A stretch of DNA of 7,101 nucleotides from Phycisphaerae bacterium (GCA_030667885.1 DAOUVA010000225.1:1-7101), one strand, 5' to 3'; positions 1 through 6,058 are shown, counted from the stretch's first letter. The notes: generated by a model from the letters alone, not told the origin. Numbers and translations: made by a program.

Positions 1-1
1 A

Positions 2-1390
2 AGCTTAACTGTAACCGGCCCGGGAGGTTCAAACACCAAAAAGATGGAAGGTTATATACAAGTGACGCCACCGGCTCCCGTTGCGAACTTTACGGCAACA
101 CCAAGAAGTGGCAACAGCCCTCTGGCTGTGCAGTTCACCGGCACATCCACAGGGAATATCTCCAGCCGGCTGTGGAACTTCGGCGACGGAACAACGTCAA
201 TGGAGCGGAGTCCATCCCATACGTACCAGAAAGCCGGTTCTTACACAGTAAGCTTAACTGTAACCGGCCCGGGTGGTTCAAACACCAAAACGATGGGAGG
301 TTTTATACAAGTGACGCCACCGGCTCCGGTTGCGAACTTTACGGCAATACCAAGAAGCGGCAACAGCCCCTTGGTTATACAGTTCACCGACACTTCCACA
401 GGGAACATCACCAGCCGGCTGTGGAACTTCGGCGATGGAACAACGTCAACGGAGCGGAGTCCGTCTCATACGTACCAGAAAATCGGTTCTTACACAGTAA
501 GCTTAACTGTAACCGGCCCGGGCGGTTCAGATACCAAAACGATGGAAGGTTCTATACAAGCGACGCCTCCGGCTCCCGTTGCGAACTTTACGGCAATACC
601 AAGAAACGGTAAAAGCCCTCTAGTTGTTAAATTCACCGACACTTCCACAGGGAACATCACCAGCCGGCAGTGGAACTTCGGCGATGGAACAACATCAAAC
701 GAGCAGAATCCATCCCATACGTACCAGAAAGCCGGTTCTTACACAGTAAGCTTAACTGTGACCGGCCCGGGCGGCTCAAACACCAAAACGATGGAAGGTA
801 ATATACAAGTGACGCCACCGGCTCCCGTTGCGAACTTTACGGCAACACCAAAAAACGGCGACGGCCCTCTTGCTGTGCAATTCACAGACACGTCCACAGG
901 AAATGTCTCCAGCTGGTTGTGGGACTTCGGCGATGGAACGACGTCAACGGAACAGAATCCGATTCATACGTACACATTCAAGGATACCGGTGATTTCACG
1001 GTCAGTTTAAGTGTAACAGGTTTGGGCGGTACGGACACTGAAACCAAGACGAACTACATCCACCTTAATCCCCCGCCCATAAAGGCCAATATCCGCCTGT
1101 GGAAGAACGATGAATTCCGGACTTGGTACACAGCATATGCAGAGCTTACAGTTACACAGAATGACTCGTCGGGATTGCCTATCGCCGGAGCGACCGTAGA
1201 GGGAACCTGGAGCGGAGGTTATGGTGGAACTGTCCCATTTTCCAGCGTAACAGATGCAAATGGCGTAATCAACTTAAGGACAGAGTGGGCTGAACAAGGC
1301 AGTACGGTTACATTCACAATCATCAAAATGACTATTGGCGGCAAAGAGATTGACTTTTCCGGACAAACAAGTGCTTCAATAAGAATTTAG
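2..1390 (+). CDS. PKD-repeat extracellular protein, C-terminal part (5' end outside window)
   Basis: The reading frame is open from the first bases, so the gene is truncated by the window edge and the ATG at 44 is internal. The visible 463 codons hold the end of one PKD domain, then four complete PKD domains (about 77-1078), then a ~103-residue C-terminal module (about 1079-1390). PKD hallmarks are visible: the FGDGTTS loop in every copy, HTY, and the SYTVSLTVTG strand. Copies 1-3 have WNFGDG where the usual PKD motif is WDFGDG; copy 4 has WDFGDG. The last module (ATVEGTWSGG, then TDANG, then VTFTI) looks like the Ig-like domain found at the C-terminus of many secreted bacterial proteins. PKD domains are known as spacer or adhesion modules of surface proteins and secreted enzymes. 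No LPXTG, PEP-CTERM or membrane anchor is seen at the end. Any catalytic domain would be upstream, so the overall function is unknown. Confidence 0.9.
   Translation, partial: SLTVTGPGGSNTKKMEGYIQVTPPAPVANFTATPRSGNSPLAVQFTGTSTGNISSRLWNFGDGTTSMERSPSHTYQKAGSYTVSLTVTGPGGSNTKTMGGFIQVTPPAPVANFTAIPRSGNSPLVIQFTDTSTGNITSRLWNFGDGTTSTERSPSHTYQKIGSYTVSLTVTGPGGSDTKTMEGSIQATPPAPVANFTAIPRNGKSPLVVKFTDTSTGNITSRQWNFGDGTTSNEQNPSHTYQKAGSYTVSLTVTGPGGSNTKTMEGNIQVTPPAPVANFTATPKNGDGPLAVQFTDTSTGNVSSWLWDFGDGTTSTEQNPIHTYTFKDTGDFTVSLSVTGLGGTDTETKTNYIHLNPPPIKANIRLWKNDEFRTWYTAYAELTVTQNDSSGLPIAGATVEGTWSGGYGGTVPFSSVTDANGVINLRTEWAEQGSTVTFTIIKMTIGGKEIDFSGQTSASIRI
77..1078 (+). repeat. Tandem 249-bp PKD-domain DNA repeats (4 complete units)
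   Basis: Units begin at about 77, 326, 575 and 824. The landmark aagcttaactgt recurs at 1, 250, 499 and 748, exactly 249 bp (83 codons) apart. Units 1 and 2 differ at 11 of 83 residues and units 2 and 3 at 12 of 83, by hand comparison. Unit 4 is more diverged and has two extra codons near its end (255 bp), as expected for an edge repeat that exchanges less with its neighbours. Bases 1-76 are the tail of a further unit, so the array continues to the left. Arrays like this expand and contract by recombination and can be mis-assembled from short reads. Confidence 0.93.
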
Positions 1391-1449
1391 ACAATAACAG
1401 CTATAGCGGCTTTTGGGAATGAAGGTTAGAATAATGAGCGCGAAAAAAC

Positions 1450-2826
1450 CTAATGAAGGAATTTTTTGGAGACGGGCCGAAAACTGAATCGATAAAAAAC
1501 ATCCGCTACCCGCTGTTTTATCCGCGCCGCAAATACTTGCCGGCCAAGCTCTTTTAGCTCCGGGTCGTCAGGCGATAATAAACGCGCCTTATGAATGTTT
1601 CTCGCAGCTTCCTCTAATTTACCCATTGCCAGATAAACAAGCGTCGAATCCCTTAAGGTGGGAATATGATTACCTCTTATATCGAGGGCGTGAACAAAAA
1701 ATTCCGCAGCATCATGAAAATCTTTTTTCATCGCCCGTGCATTGCCAAGGTAATAGTAGGCATCCGCGTTTGCACAATCGATTTCAACGGCCCGCAGCAG
1801 ACAATGCATAGCATAATCAGCCTCGCCAATACTCAAAAACATCGACCCAATAGAAACCAAAGTATCCGCATCCTCCGGACAGGTTTCCAACTCCGAAACC
1901 AGATAAGCTCTTGTCTTTAAGTCCTGCTCCTTCATCAAAGCATACTGTGCCAGCCTGTAGCACGGCCCTGCAAGAGTATTGTCTTTTTGAAGTGCCTGAC
2001 TGAATAGTGTCACCGCCCTTCTAAAATCACGGCAGCTAAAAGCAATCTCTCCGAGATAAAACAAAGCGGCCGCAAAATCCGGGTCAAGCTCAAGAATTCT
2101 ATTAAACTTTTCCTTTGCCGATTCGATATCCCCGGTCTCGAGCAGGAACAATCCGAAATCGAAAATAGCATCGATATCGCCCGGGTTTAAACGAAGTTCA
2201 GCCAGGAAATGCTCCCGGCAGCATTCAATATCACCATCCGAAAAGTAAGCCTGCGCAATTCGGTAGTTTATTTGGGGATGAGTCGGCTCAAGCTCAGAAG
2301 TTTGCAGCCAGCAGTGGATAGCTTTTTTATAATGTCCGCGAACAAAAAGACTGTTGCCGATATTATAATAGCACAACGCACAATGCGGTTTTATCTGCTG
2401 GGCCAGGTAAAACATCTGCTCGGCTAAATCATGCAGGCCCATTTCCGTATATGTTATTATCCGGTTGCAATAGCCCGGCTCGAACTCGGGATCAATTTCC
2501 TGGATATGCTCAAAAGTTTCAATGGCCTGATCATATCTGCAAGTACGGGTATAATCGACTGCCAGTGAATTTAGTATCTCCAAATCGTCGGGATTCAACT
2601 GCAGGGCGATTTCATATTCGTCTATCGCGTCCTCGAACCGATTCATAGAATCCAGCGTCAGCGCCTTGTTGAAATGCCAGGAACCGTTGGAAGGATTTAT
2701 CTCAATCGCGGTCTCAAGCTCATCGAGGGCCTGATTCATTCTGCCGTCTTCGTAAAGCTCAAAAGCCTTCCGAGCCTTTCGCTCGGCTTTACCATAGGAG
2801 CCGTATTCCATACTATCAAAATGCAT
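1450..2826 (-). CDS. Twelve-unit tetratricopeptide repeat (TPR) protein
   Basis: The 458-residue protein is almost entirely TPR. The helix-B end position falls at residues 45, 79, 113, 147, 181, 215, 249, 283, 317, 351, 385 and 419, an unbroken 34-residue period. It is proline in nine of the twelve units (not 283, 351 or 385). Typical A/B-helix patterns are visible, such as ALDELETAIEINP and AIDEYEIALQLNP. TPR solenoids bind protein partners; the partner here cannot be told. No signal peptide or membrane segment is seen, so a cytoplasmic location is likely. The basic C-terminal tail (about 430-458) lies outside the repeats. The start at 2826 is supported by AAGGTG on the minus strand (2832-2837), five bases upstream. 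The gene stands alone: it converges on the PKD gene and diverges from ribH. Twelve cysteines or so is rather many for a scaffold. The domain call is secure, the role is not. Confidence 0.92.
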   Translation of the reverse strand: MHFDSMEYGSYGKAERKARKAFELYEDGRMNQALDELETAIEINPSNGSWHFNKALTLDSMNRFEDAIDEYEIALQLNPDDLEILNSLAVDYTRTCRYDQAIETFEHIQEIDPEFEPGYCNRIITYTEMGLHDLAEQMFYLAQQIKPHCALCYYNIGNSLFVRGHYKKAIHCWLQTSELEPTHPQINYRIAQAYFSDGDIECCREHFLAELRLNPGDIDAIFDFGLFLLETGDIESAKEKFNRILELDPDFAAALFYLGEIAFSCRDFRRAVTLFSQALQKDNTLAGPCYRLAQYALMKEQDLKTRAYLVSELETCPEDADTLVSIGSMFLSIGEADYAMHCLLRAVEIDCANADAYYYLGNARAMKKDFHDAAEFFVHALDIRGNHIPTLRDSTLVYLAMGKLEEAARNIHKARLLSPDDPELKELGRQVFAARIKQRVADVFYRFSFRPVSKKFLH

Positions 2827-2955
2827 AATCGCACCTTATCCTATCTATCCTTATATAGCCAAGGGTCCATACAGCGTGGTTATCGCCCACAAAATACCCT
2901 TAGGTTAGCGGTTTTTTGTCGGCTTAAGAGCTTTTTGCCTGAAGTAAAATTTTGC

Positions 2956-2984
2956 TGGAAATTTGTCTTATAAATCCTTATAAT
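2956..2984 (+). promoter_or_regulatory. Candidate sigma-70-type promoter P1 for the ribH group
   Basis: A perfect -10 box TATAAT (2979-2984) follows a -35-like TGGAAA (2956-2961; 4 of 6 match to TTGACA) at the ideal 17-bp spacing. Transcription would begin near 2991, giving a leader of about 165 bases before ribH. This is a sequence match only. Confidence 0.5.
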
Positions 2985-2995
2985 CGAATAGTTTA

Positions 2996-3006
2996 GCCTC
3001 TGAGGC
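2996..3006. promoter_or_regulatory. 11-bp palindrome just downstream of P1, possible operator
   Basis: GCCTC-T-GAGGC is a perfect inverted repeat around a single central base. It lies 12 to 22 bases after the end of the P1 -10 box, where a bound repressor would block initiation. Five-base arms can occur by chance, so this is a weak call. Confidence 0.25.
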
Positions 3007-3051
3007 CAATAAGATGCGAACTGGAACTATTGAGGTGCCAGCTTGTTTTTC

Positions 3052-3080
3052 TGGAAACTGGCCGGAAAGAGTCTTATAAT
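3052..3080 (+). promoter_or_regulatory. Candidate sigma-70-type promoter P2 for the ribH group
   Basis: TGGAAA (3052-3057) and TATAAT (3075-3080) are again separated by 17 bp, the same hexamers and spacing as P1, 96 bp further downstream. P2 would start transcription near 3087 and leave a ~70-base leader. Part of it overlaps a potential hairpin (GCCAG at 3038-3042 with CTGGC at 3058-3062), which could matter for RNA made from P1. Confidence 0.5.
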
Positions 3081-3156
3081 AAATGGTTGAAAGGTGGGTT
3101 GCAGCTATGCGTCAGTCGTCGGACGTACCACAGATATAATTTGGAGATGCGAAATT

Positions 3157-3621
3157 ATGATTAAAGAAATAAAAGGCCATGTAAAAGCAGGCAAGGGCAA
3201 TTACGCTATTGTTATCAGCAGGTTCAACGAGTTCATAACCTCGAAACTGCTCGGCGGTGCCATAGACGGTCTCCAGCGCCATGGTGCCGATGACAAACAG
3301 ATATCCGTGGTCTGGGTGCCTGGCTCATGTGAAATTACTCAGGCCGCCAAAAAGCTCGCGGGTAGTGGTAAATACGTTGCGGTAATCTGCCTCGGCGCAG
3401 TCATACGAGGCCAAACCGCACATTATGATTATGTCTGTCAGCAGGTAGTGCGCGGTATCGGACAAATCAACTACGACTGCCCAACACCGGCCGTTTTTGG
3501 TGTCCTGACCTGTGATACACTCGAACAGGCAGTCGAAAGGGCCGGGACAAAGAGGGGCAACGCCGGTGCGGATGCAGCATTAACAGCTATGGAAATGGCC
3601 AATGTCATGGAACAGATATAG
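3157..3621 (+). CDS. ribH: 6,7-dimethyl-8-ribityllumazine synthase
   Basis: Lumazine synthase catalyses the penultimate step of riboflavin synthesis, condensing 5-amino-6-ribitylaminouracil with 3,4-dihydroxy-2-butanone 4-phosphate in the cytoplasm, usually as a 60-mer or pentamer. The 154-residue length is typical. Family motifs appear in order: SRFNEFIT (21-28), VPGSCEI (54-60), LGAVIRGQTAHYDYVC (79-94, with the expected catalytic His89) and FGVLTCDTLEQAVERAG (114-130). The GQTAH stretch differs from the common GETPH but resembles the Bacillus-type GATTH. Cys58 and Thr61 replace the usual Phe and Pro of FEIP. The start at 3157 is chosen because the product begins like its family and GGAG lies about ten bases upstream; the longer frame from 3094 adds unrelated residues. 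It is the first gene of a same-strand group with nusB and the ParA gene, a ribH-nusB pairing common in bacteria. Confidence 0.96.
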   Translation: MIKEIKGHVKAGKGNYAIVISRFNEFITSKLLGGAIDGLQRHGADDKQISVVWVPGSCEITQAAKKLAGSGKYVAVICLGAVIRGQTAHYDYVCQQVVRGIGQINYDCPTPAVFGVLTCDTLEQAVERAGTKRGNAGADAALTAMEMANVMEQI

Positions 3622-3669
3622 ACGGTTTGTAGTTATGGACTCGTAGTTCCTAAACTGCGAACTATTAAT

Positions 3670-4071
3670 ATGGATAGAAGAACAAGGGCCAGAGAACTGA
3701 CAATGCAGGTGTTATATCAACTCGACGTGCAGGGCCCGGACATATTTAAGTATTTAGGCAAATTCTTCGCAGAAACAGATGAAGACGATTTTGTACGAGA
3801 ACTCGCATCGGAATGGATTAAAGGGACCTGGGAAAATCTTCAACAGTGCGACGAGCCGATAATTGAATCGACAATAAAGTGGCAATTTTCGAGACTCTCC
3901 CCTGTTGACAAAAGTATTTTAAGACTGTCGGTTTATCAGTTTAAATTCTGTCCTGATATCCCGCCTAAAGTTGTAATAAACGAGGCCATTGAGCTTGCCA
4001 AAAAGTTTAGTACCGATAAATCTCCGGGCTTTGTTAACGGCGTGCTCGATGCCATCTTGAAAAAAATGTGA
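3670..4071 (+). CDS. nusB: Transcription antitermination factor NusB
   Basis: NusB binds the boxA RNA element together with S10 (NusE) and supports antitermination and proper transcription of rRNA operons. The 133-residue length fits the family. The N-terminus has the basic RRTRARELTMQVLYQLD stretch (3-19) that forms the RNA-binding first helix. The C-terminal half has the conserved LSPVDKSILRLSVYQ (about 78-92), IPPKVVINEAIELAKKF (about 97-113) and FVNGVLDAI (about 121-129) segments. It starts 48 bases after ribH and ends 45 bases before the ParA gene. No clear Shine-Dalgarno sequence precedes the ATG, so translation may depend on coupling or on an unstructured A/T-rich start region (ctattaatATG). 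A downstream start at residue 12 would remove the basic motif and is unlikely. Confidence 0.95.
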   Translation: MDRRTRARELTMQVLYQLDVQGPDIFKYLGKFFAETDEDDFVRELASEWIKGTWENLQQCDEPIIESTIKWQFSRLSPVDKSILRLSVYQFKFCPDIPPKVVINEAIELAKKFSTDKSPGFVNGVLDAILKKM

Positions 4072-4116
4072 CCCATAAATCAAATAACGTTTCATTCGGA
4101 TAACGGCAGACGAACG

Positions 4117-5163
4117 ATGAGAACCATTGCAGTATTAAATCAGAAAGGGGGAGTGGGAAAAACCACGTCAGTGGTCAACATCGCAGCAGCCCTTGCCGCC
4201 TCAGGCTCCAGGGTGGTCGTTCTCGACTTCGACCCTCAGGCACACCTGACGATCCACCTCGGCCTCGAACCGCAAATCATTGAGTCCGGCTCTTACAAGG
4301 TCCTTACACAATCGGCTGAATTTGAACAGCAAATTATGCTCATGAGGCCGAATCTTTGGCTGCTGCCGGCGAACATTAACCTCGTGGGCGCCGAAAGCGA
4401 GCTGGTAAGCGTAGTCGGAAGAGAAACCATCCTGCGAGAAGCCATGCTGCAAAGCCGGGATAAATTCGATTATTGTCTTATCGACTGCTCTCCTTCACTC
4501 GGACTGCTTACGCTAAATGCCATGGCCGCCTCAGATGATGTCCTCATCCCGCTCCAGCCGCATTTTTTGGCACTGCGGGGATTCGGAAAACTGCTCCAGA
4601 CCGTGGAGCTTGTAAACAAAAGAATTAATCCTAATCTGACAGTAAAATGGGTACTGCTCTGTATGTTCGATGGAAGGGCCTCCCTTACAAATGAGGTCAA
4701 GGACGACATCGAACAATTCCTCAAAAACGCACAAGGCACCGACTGTCCCTGGTCCGAAGCCCACATCCTGCCGGTTCATATCAGAAGAAATATCAAGCTT
4801 GCAGAGGCGCCGAGTTACGGTAAAACAATTTTCGAATACGAGGAAAATTGCCACGGCGCCGAAGACTACAGAAAAGTAGCTGAACTCATACACGCCCAAT
4901 GCTATCCATCGGCACCCGCAGAAACATTACAAACTGTTGCTTTCGATGAAATTCAGGGCCAGCCCACGACCCCATCAACCGCATCACCGGAACCTGATTC
5001 ACAAGCAGAACAACCGGACACACAGCCTGCCGAGGCCGATGAAAACCAAAACCAACCTCCCATCGAAATCAAATCAATCTCACCGGATCAGCAGCAACAA
5101 GGCGATTTGGACGAACAGCCCTCGGAATTTACACAAACAACATCCGAAAATCCTAATATTTGA
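4117..5163 (+). CDS. ParA/Soj-type partitioning ATPase with long disordered tail
   Basis: ParA-family ATPases dimerise on ATP, bind DNA non-specifically and, with ParB or another partner, position chromosomes, plasmids or protein complexes. Residues 1 to ~263 are a complete core: deviant Walker A KGGVGKTT (10-17), the DFDPQAH switch (37-43), Walker B-type CLIDCSPS (120-127) and the Soj signature HIRRNIKLAEAPSYGK (221-236). No N-terminal helix-turn-helix is present, so this is the short chromosomal (Soj/ParA Ib-like) form. Residues ~264-348 form an added tail rich in Gln, Pro, Glu, Ser and Thr, likely unstructured; Soj proteins usually stop near 250-270. No parB follows. The last 44 residues of the tail are repeated as a broken copy at 5877-6014. 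The start has the expected MRTIAVLNQKGG N-terminus but only a weak ribosome binding site. The family call is strong; the cargo and partner are unknown. Confidence 0.93.
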   Translation: MRTIAVLNQKGGVGKTTSVVNIAAALAASGSRVVVLDFDPQAHLTIHLGLEPQIIESGSYKVLTQSAEFEQQIMLMRPNLWLLPANINLVGAESELVSVVGRETILREAMLQSRDKFDYCLIDCSPSLGLLTLNAMAASDDVLIPLQPHFLALRGFGKLLQTVELVNKRINPNLTVKWVLLCMFDGRASLTNEVKDDIEQFLKNAQGTDCPWSEAHILPVHIRRNIKLAEAPSYGKTIFEYEENCHGAEDYRKVAELIHAQCYPSAPAETLQTVAFDEIQGQPTTPSTASPEPDSQAEQPDTQPAEADENQNQPPIEIKSISPDQQQQGDLDEQPSEFTQTTSENPNI

Positions 5164-5167
5164 TTAG
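5029..5167 (+). repeat. parA-tail direct repeat, copy 1 (intact gene end)
   Basis: This is the last part of the parA gene, from the AEADENQ codons through the TGA and the following ttag. It is matched by copy 2 at 5877-6018. Across the first 17 codons (5029-5079 against 5877-5927) only 3 of 51 bases differ. Across the 13 codons from GATTTGGAC (5104-5142) only 2 of 39 differ. The middle and the final seven codons are more diverged. Confidence 0.92.
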
Positions 5168-5412
5168 GAAAAGGATAATGTTGCTACCTCATTATTCCGA
5201 TACATACCGTTAAGTTTATTTTCTTGCAAAAGTTGATAACTAATTCAGTAAGGGTGCCGGTAGTATAGAGACATGGAAAAGTGGCCGGCATTATCAGCAG
5301 GACGGATATAATTGTCTATATTATAGGAGCAAGACGGCAGAATATCCAGATACATTCACAATCCAACTTGATAAGCCCTGCCACATAAATAATAGAATTG
5401 AAAGGGTGCAAT
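5164..5412. other. A+T-rich intergenic region after the ParA gene
   Basis: These 249 bases contain no convincing gene. Just after the parA stop there is a weak hairpin, GGATAATG (5173-5180) with CATTATTCC (5190-5198) around a nine-base loop, not followed by a T run, so it is a poor intrinsic terminator. An 11-codon ORF with a reasonable ribosome binding site (5178-5213, MLLPHYSDTYR) lies inside that hairpin; I cannot say whether it is translated. A second imperfect inverted repeat pairs GTGCCGG (5254-5260) with CCGGCAT (5285-5291). A TATAAT sits at 5307-5312 with no clear -35 box and could serve the next gene. Confidence 0.5.
5402..5406 (+). promoter_or_regulatory. Ribosome binding site deciding the start at 5413
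   Basis: AAGGG lies six bases before the ATG at 5413. The alternative TTG start at 5398 lies upstream of it and has no such motif, so the ATG is preferred and the protein is five residues shorter than the longest reading. Confidence 0.6.
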
Positions 5413-5790
5413 ATGATAATAGAAAGAATGGCTGTTGAAGGACTACACACTATCTCTTTAGCTCTGTCAGCCACTGAGAAATGGAAAGCTGCCGGAACTC
5501 CGTTTGGCATTGGCTCTAAAACAGAGGTATTATTAACAGCATTAGCTGTGCTTGCTTTAATAATATCGGAAGCACTTTTATTCTGGGTGTTTAGCAAGTA
5601 CAGACGTTCTGAACAGAAGCTTAATCAAAAGCTCACCGATTTAACAGTCATCAACGTAAAGCAGCGACAGGAAAACGAAAAATCAAATGCCGATAATAAA
5701 AAGCTGCAGCAGGAACTCACCGAATTAACTACTATCAATGAAAAGTTGCGACAGGAAAATGCCGAACTAAAGTCAGTTGAGGTGGCATGA
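5413..5790 (+). CDS. Small membrane-anchored coiled-coil protein, possible truncated sensor
   Basis: The 125-residue product has a short N-terminal region (1-35), one strong hydrophobic span (about 37-60) ending in the basic KYRRSEQK, then a charged coiled coil to the end. The coil contains a tandem 28-residue unit, exactly four heptads: KLNQKLTDLTVIN from residue 69 and KLQQELTELTTIN from residue 97, 84 bp apart in the DNA. The ATG at 5413 is chosen over the upstream TTG at 5398 because AAGGG (5402-5406) is well placed, six bases before it. The pattern of one membrane helix, a long coil and an ending like NAELKSVEVA resembles linkers leading into PAS or histidine kinase domains, which are absent here. 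After the TGA the same frame stays open to 6018. It may be a truncated sensor, or a genuine small membrane scaffold. A hand count of 5461-5760 gives 121 G/C in 300 bases, clearly below the ParA gene. The function is not recognised. Confidence 0.65.
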   Translation: MIIERMAVEGLHTISLALSATEKWKAAGTPFGIGSKTEVLLTALAVLALIISEALLFWVFSKYRRSEQKLNQKLTDLTVINVKQRQENEKSNADNKKLQQELTELTTINEKLRQENAELKSVEVA

Positions 5791-5876
5791 GAGGAAAAAG
5801 CGAGATACCAGCAGGGGCTTGAAAACGATATTTATATTACTGTGTGTCTTTTAAGCATCCAGTCGGAAAATGCCAG

Positions 5877-6014
5877 GCCGAGACCGACGAAAACCAAAAC
5901 CAGCCTCCCATCGAAATCAAATCAATCTCCTCAGAACATCAGCAAAAAGAAGATGATTTGGACATACAGCCCTCGGAATTTACACAAACAACAACCAATC
6001 AATCCGACTCCTGA
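5877..6014 (+). pseudogene. Headless second copy of the parA C-terminal tail
   Basis: These 46 codons (including the stop) match the last 45 codons of the ParA gene at 5029-5163. The shared segments are DENQNQPPIEIKSIS, then DDLD, then QPSEFTQTT, then TGA followed by ttag in both. One codon is inserted in the middle, and the frame is never broken. The same frame upstream reaches a stop at 5820-5822 with no ATG. The only possible start is a GTG at 5844 without a ribosome binding site, which would give 56 residues. No ATPase core remains, so it cannot be a working ParA. Copy 2 lies in a different frame from the coiled-coil gene that precedes it, so it is not that gene's natural end. It is probably the remnant of a tandem parA paralogue or of a segmental duplication; expression as a tail-only peptide is unlikely but not excluded. 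Confidence 0.8.
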
Positions 6015-6018
6015 TTAG
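5877..6018 (+). repeat. parA-tail direct repeat, copy 2
   Basis: This is the partner of 5029-5167, about 850 bp downstream in the same orientation. Similarity begins sharply at the GCCGAG codons and stops just after TGATTAG; the flanks on either side differ. The copies therefore bracket a 709-bp segment (5168-5876) that contains the coiled-coil gene. Confidence 0.9.
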
Positions 6019-6037
6019 ATGCAGGTGAAAGCCCAAA

Positions 6038-6058
6038 AGCGCCAAAACTATTTTCGCT
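6038..6058 (-). terminator. Possible weak intrinsic terminator of the esterase gene
   Basis: On the minus strand, six bases after the esterase stop, AGCG-AAAA pairs with TTTT-(GG bulge)-CGCT around a three-base loop, followed by a short TTT run. The stem is A/T-rich at its top and the T tract is short, so termination would be modest at best. Confidence 0.35.

Larger units (their letters stand above)
2827..3156. other. Divergent intergenic region between the TPR gene and ribH
   Basis: These 330 bases separate two genes reading away from each other, so promoters for both are expected. Two good rightward promoter candidates are present (listed separately). Leftward, only the ribosome binding site AAGGTG (2832-2837) and a TATATA-like stretch near 2852-2857 stand out, with no convincing -35 partner. 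No ORF with a ribosome binding site is apparent. The frame upstream of ribH stays open back to an ATG at 3094, but the extra 21 residues do not match lumazine synthases. I looked for an FMN riboswitch, which often precedes riboflavin genes, and did not recognise its conserved core. Confidence 0.6.

Noticed and set aside
172..612. A 146-codon open frame overlapping the PKD repeats in another frame
   Set aside because: It is open only because the 249-bp unit is a multiple of three, so one stop-free frame is copied with each repeat. The product has no domain and the PKD frame is clearly the coding one.
1391..1449. Bidirectional terminator between the convergent PKD and TPR genes
   Set aside because: Only short pairings (AGGTT/AACCT with a long loop, and GCTATAGC without a loop) are present; none forms a convincing stem with a T tract.
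2876..2890. GTGG/CCAC inverted repeat in the TPR gene's upstream region
   Set aside because: Four-base arms around a seven-base loop are expected by chance and there is no linked promoter.
2985..3156. FMN riboswitch in the leader before ribH
   Set aside because: A riboflavin gene with a ~165-base leader made this worth checking, but I could not find the conserved FMN-aptamer core blocks.
3094..3156. Extended N-terminus for ribH from the ATG at 3094
   Set aside because: The extra 21 residues do not resemble lumazine synthases, and the product from 3157 already has the family's usual length and first strand.
5173..5198. Rho-independent terminator after parA
   Set aside because: The stem is A/T-rich with a bulge and a nine-base loop, and no T run follows.
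5168..5876. Insertion sequence or group II intron between the two parA tails
   Set aside because: No transposase, reverse transcriptase or terminal inverted repeats were seen, and the flanking repeats (~140 bp, diverged) are far too long for a target-site duplication.
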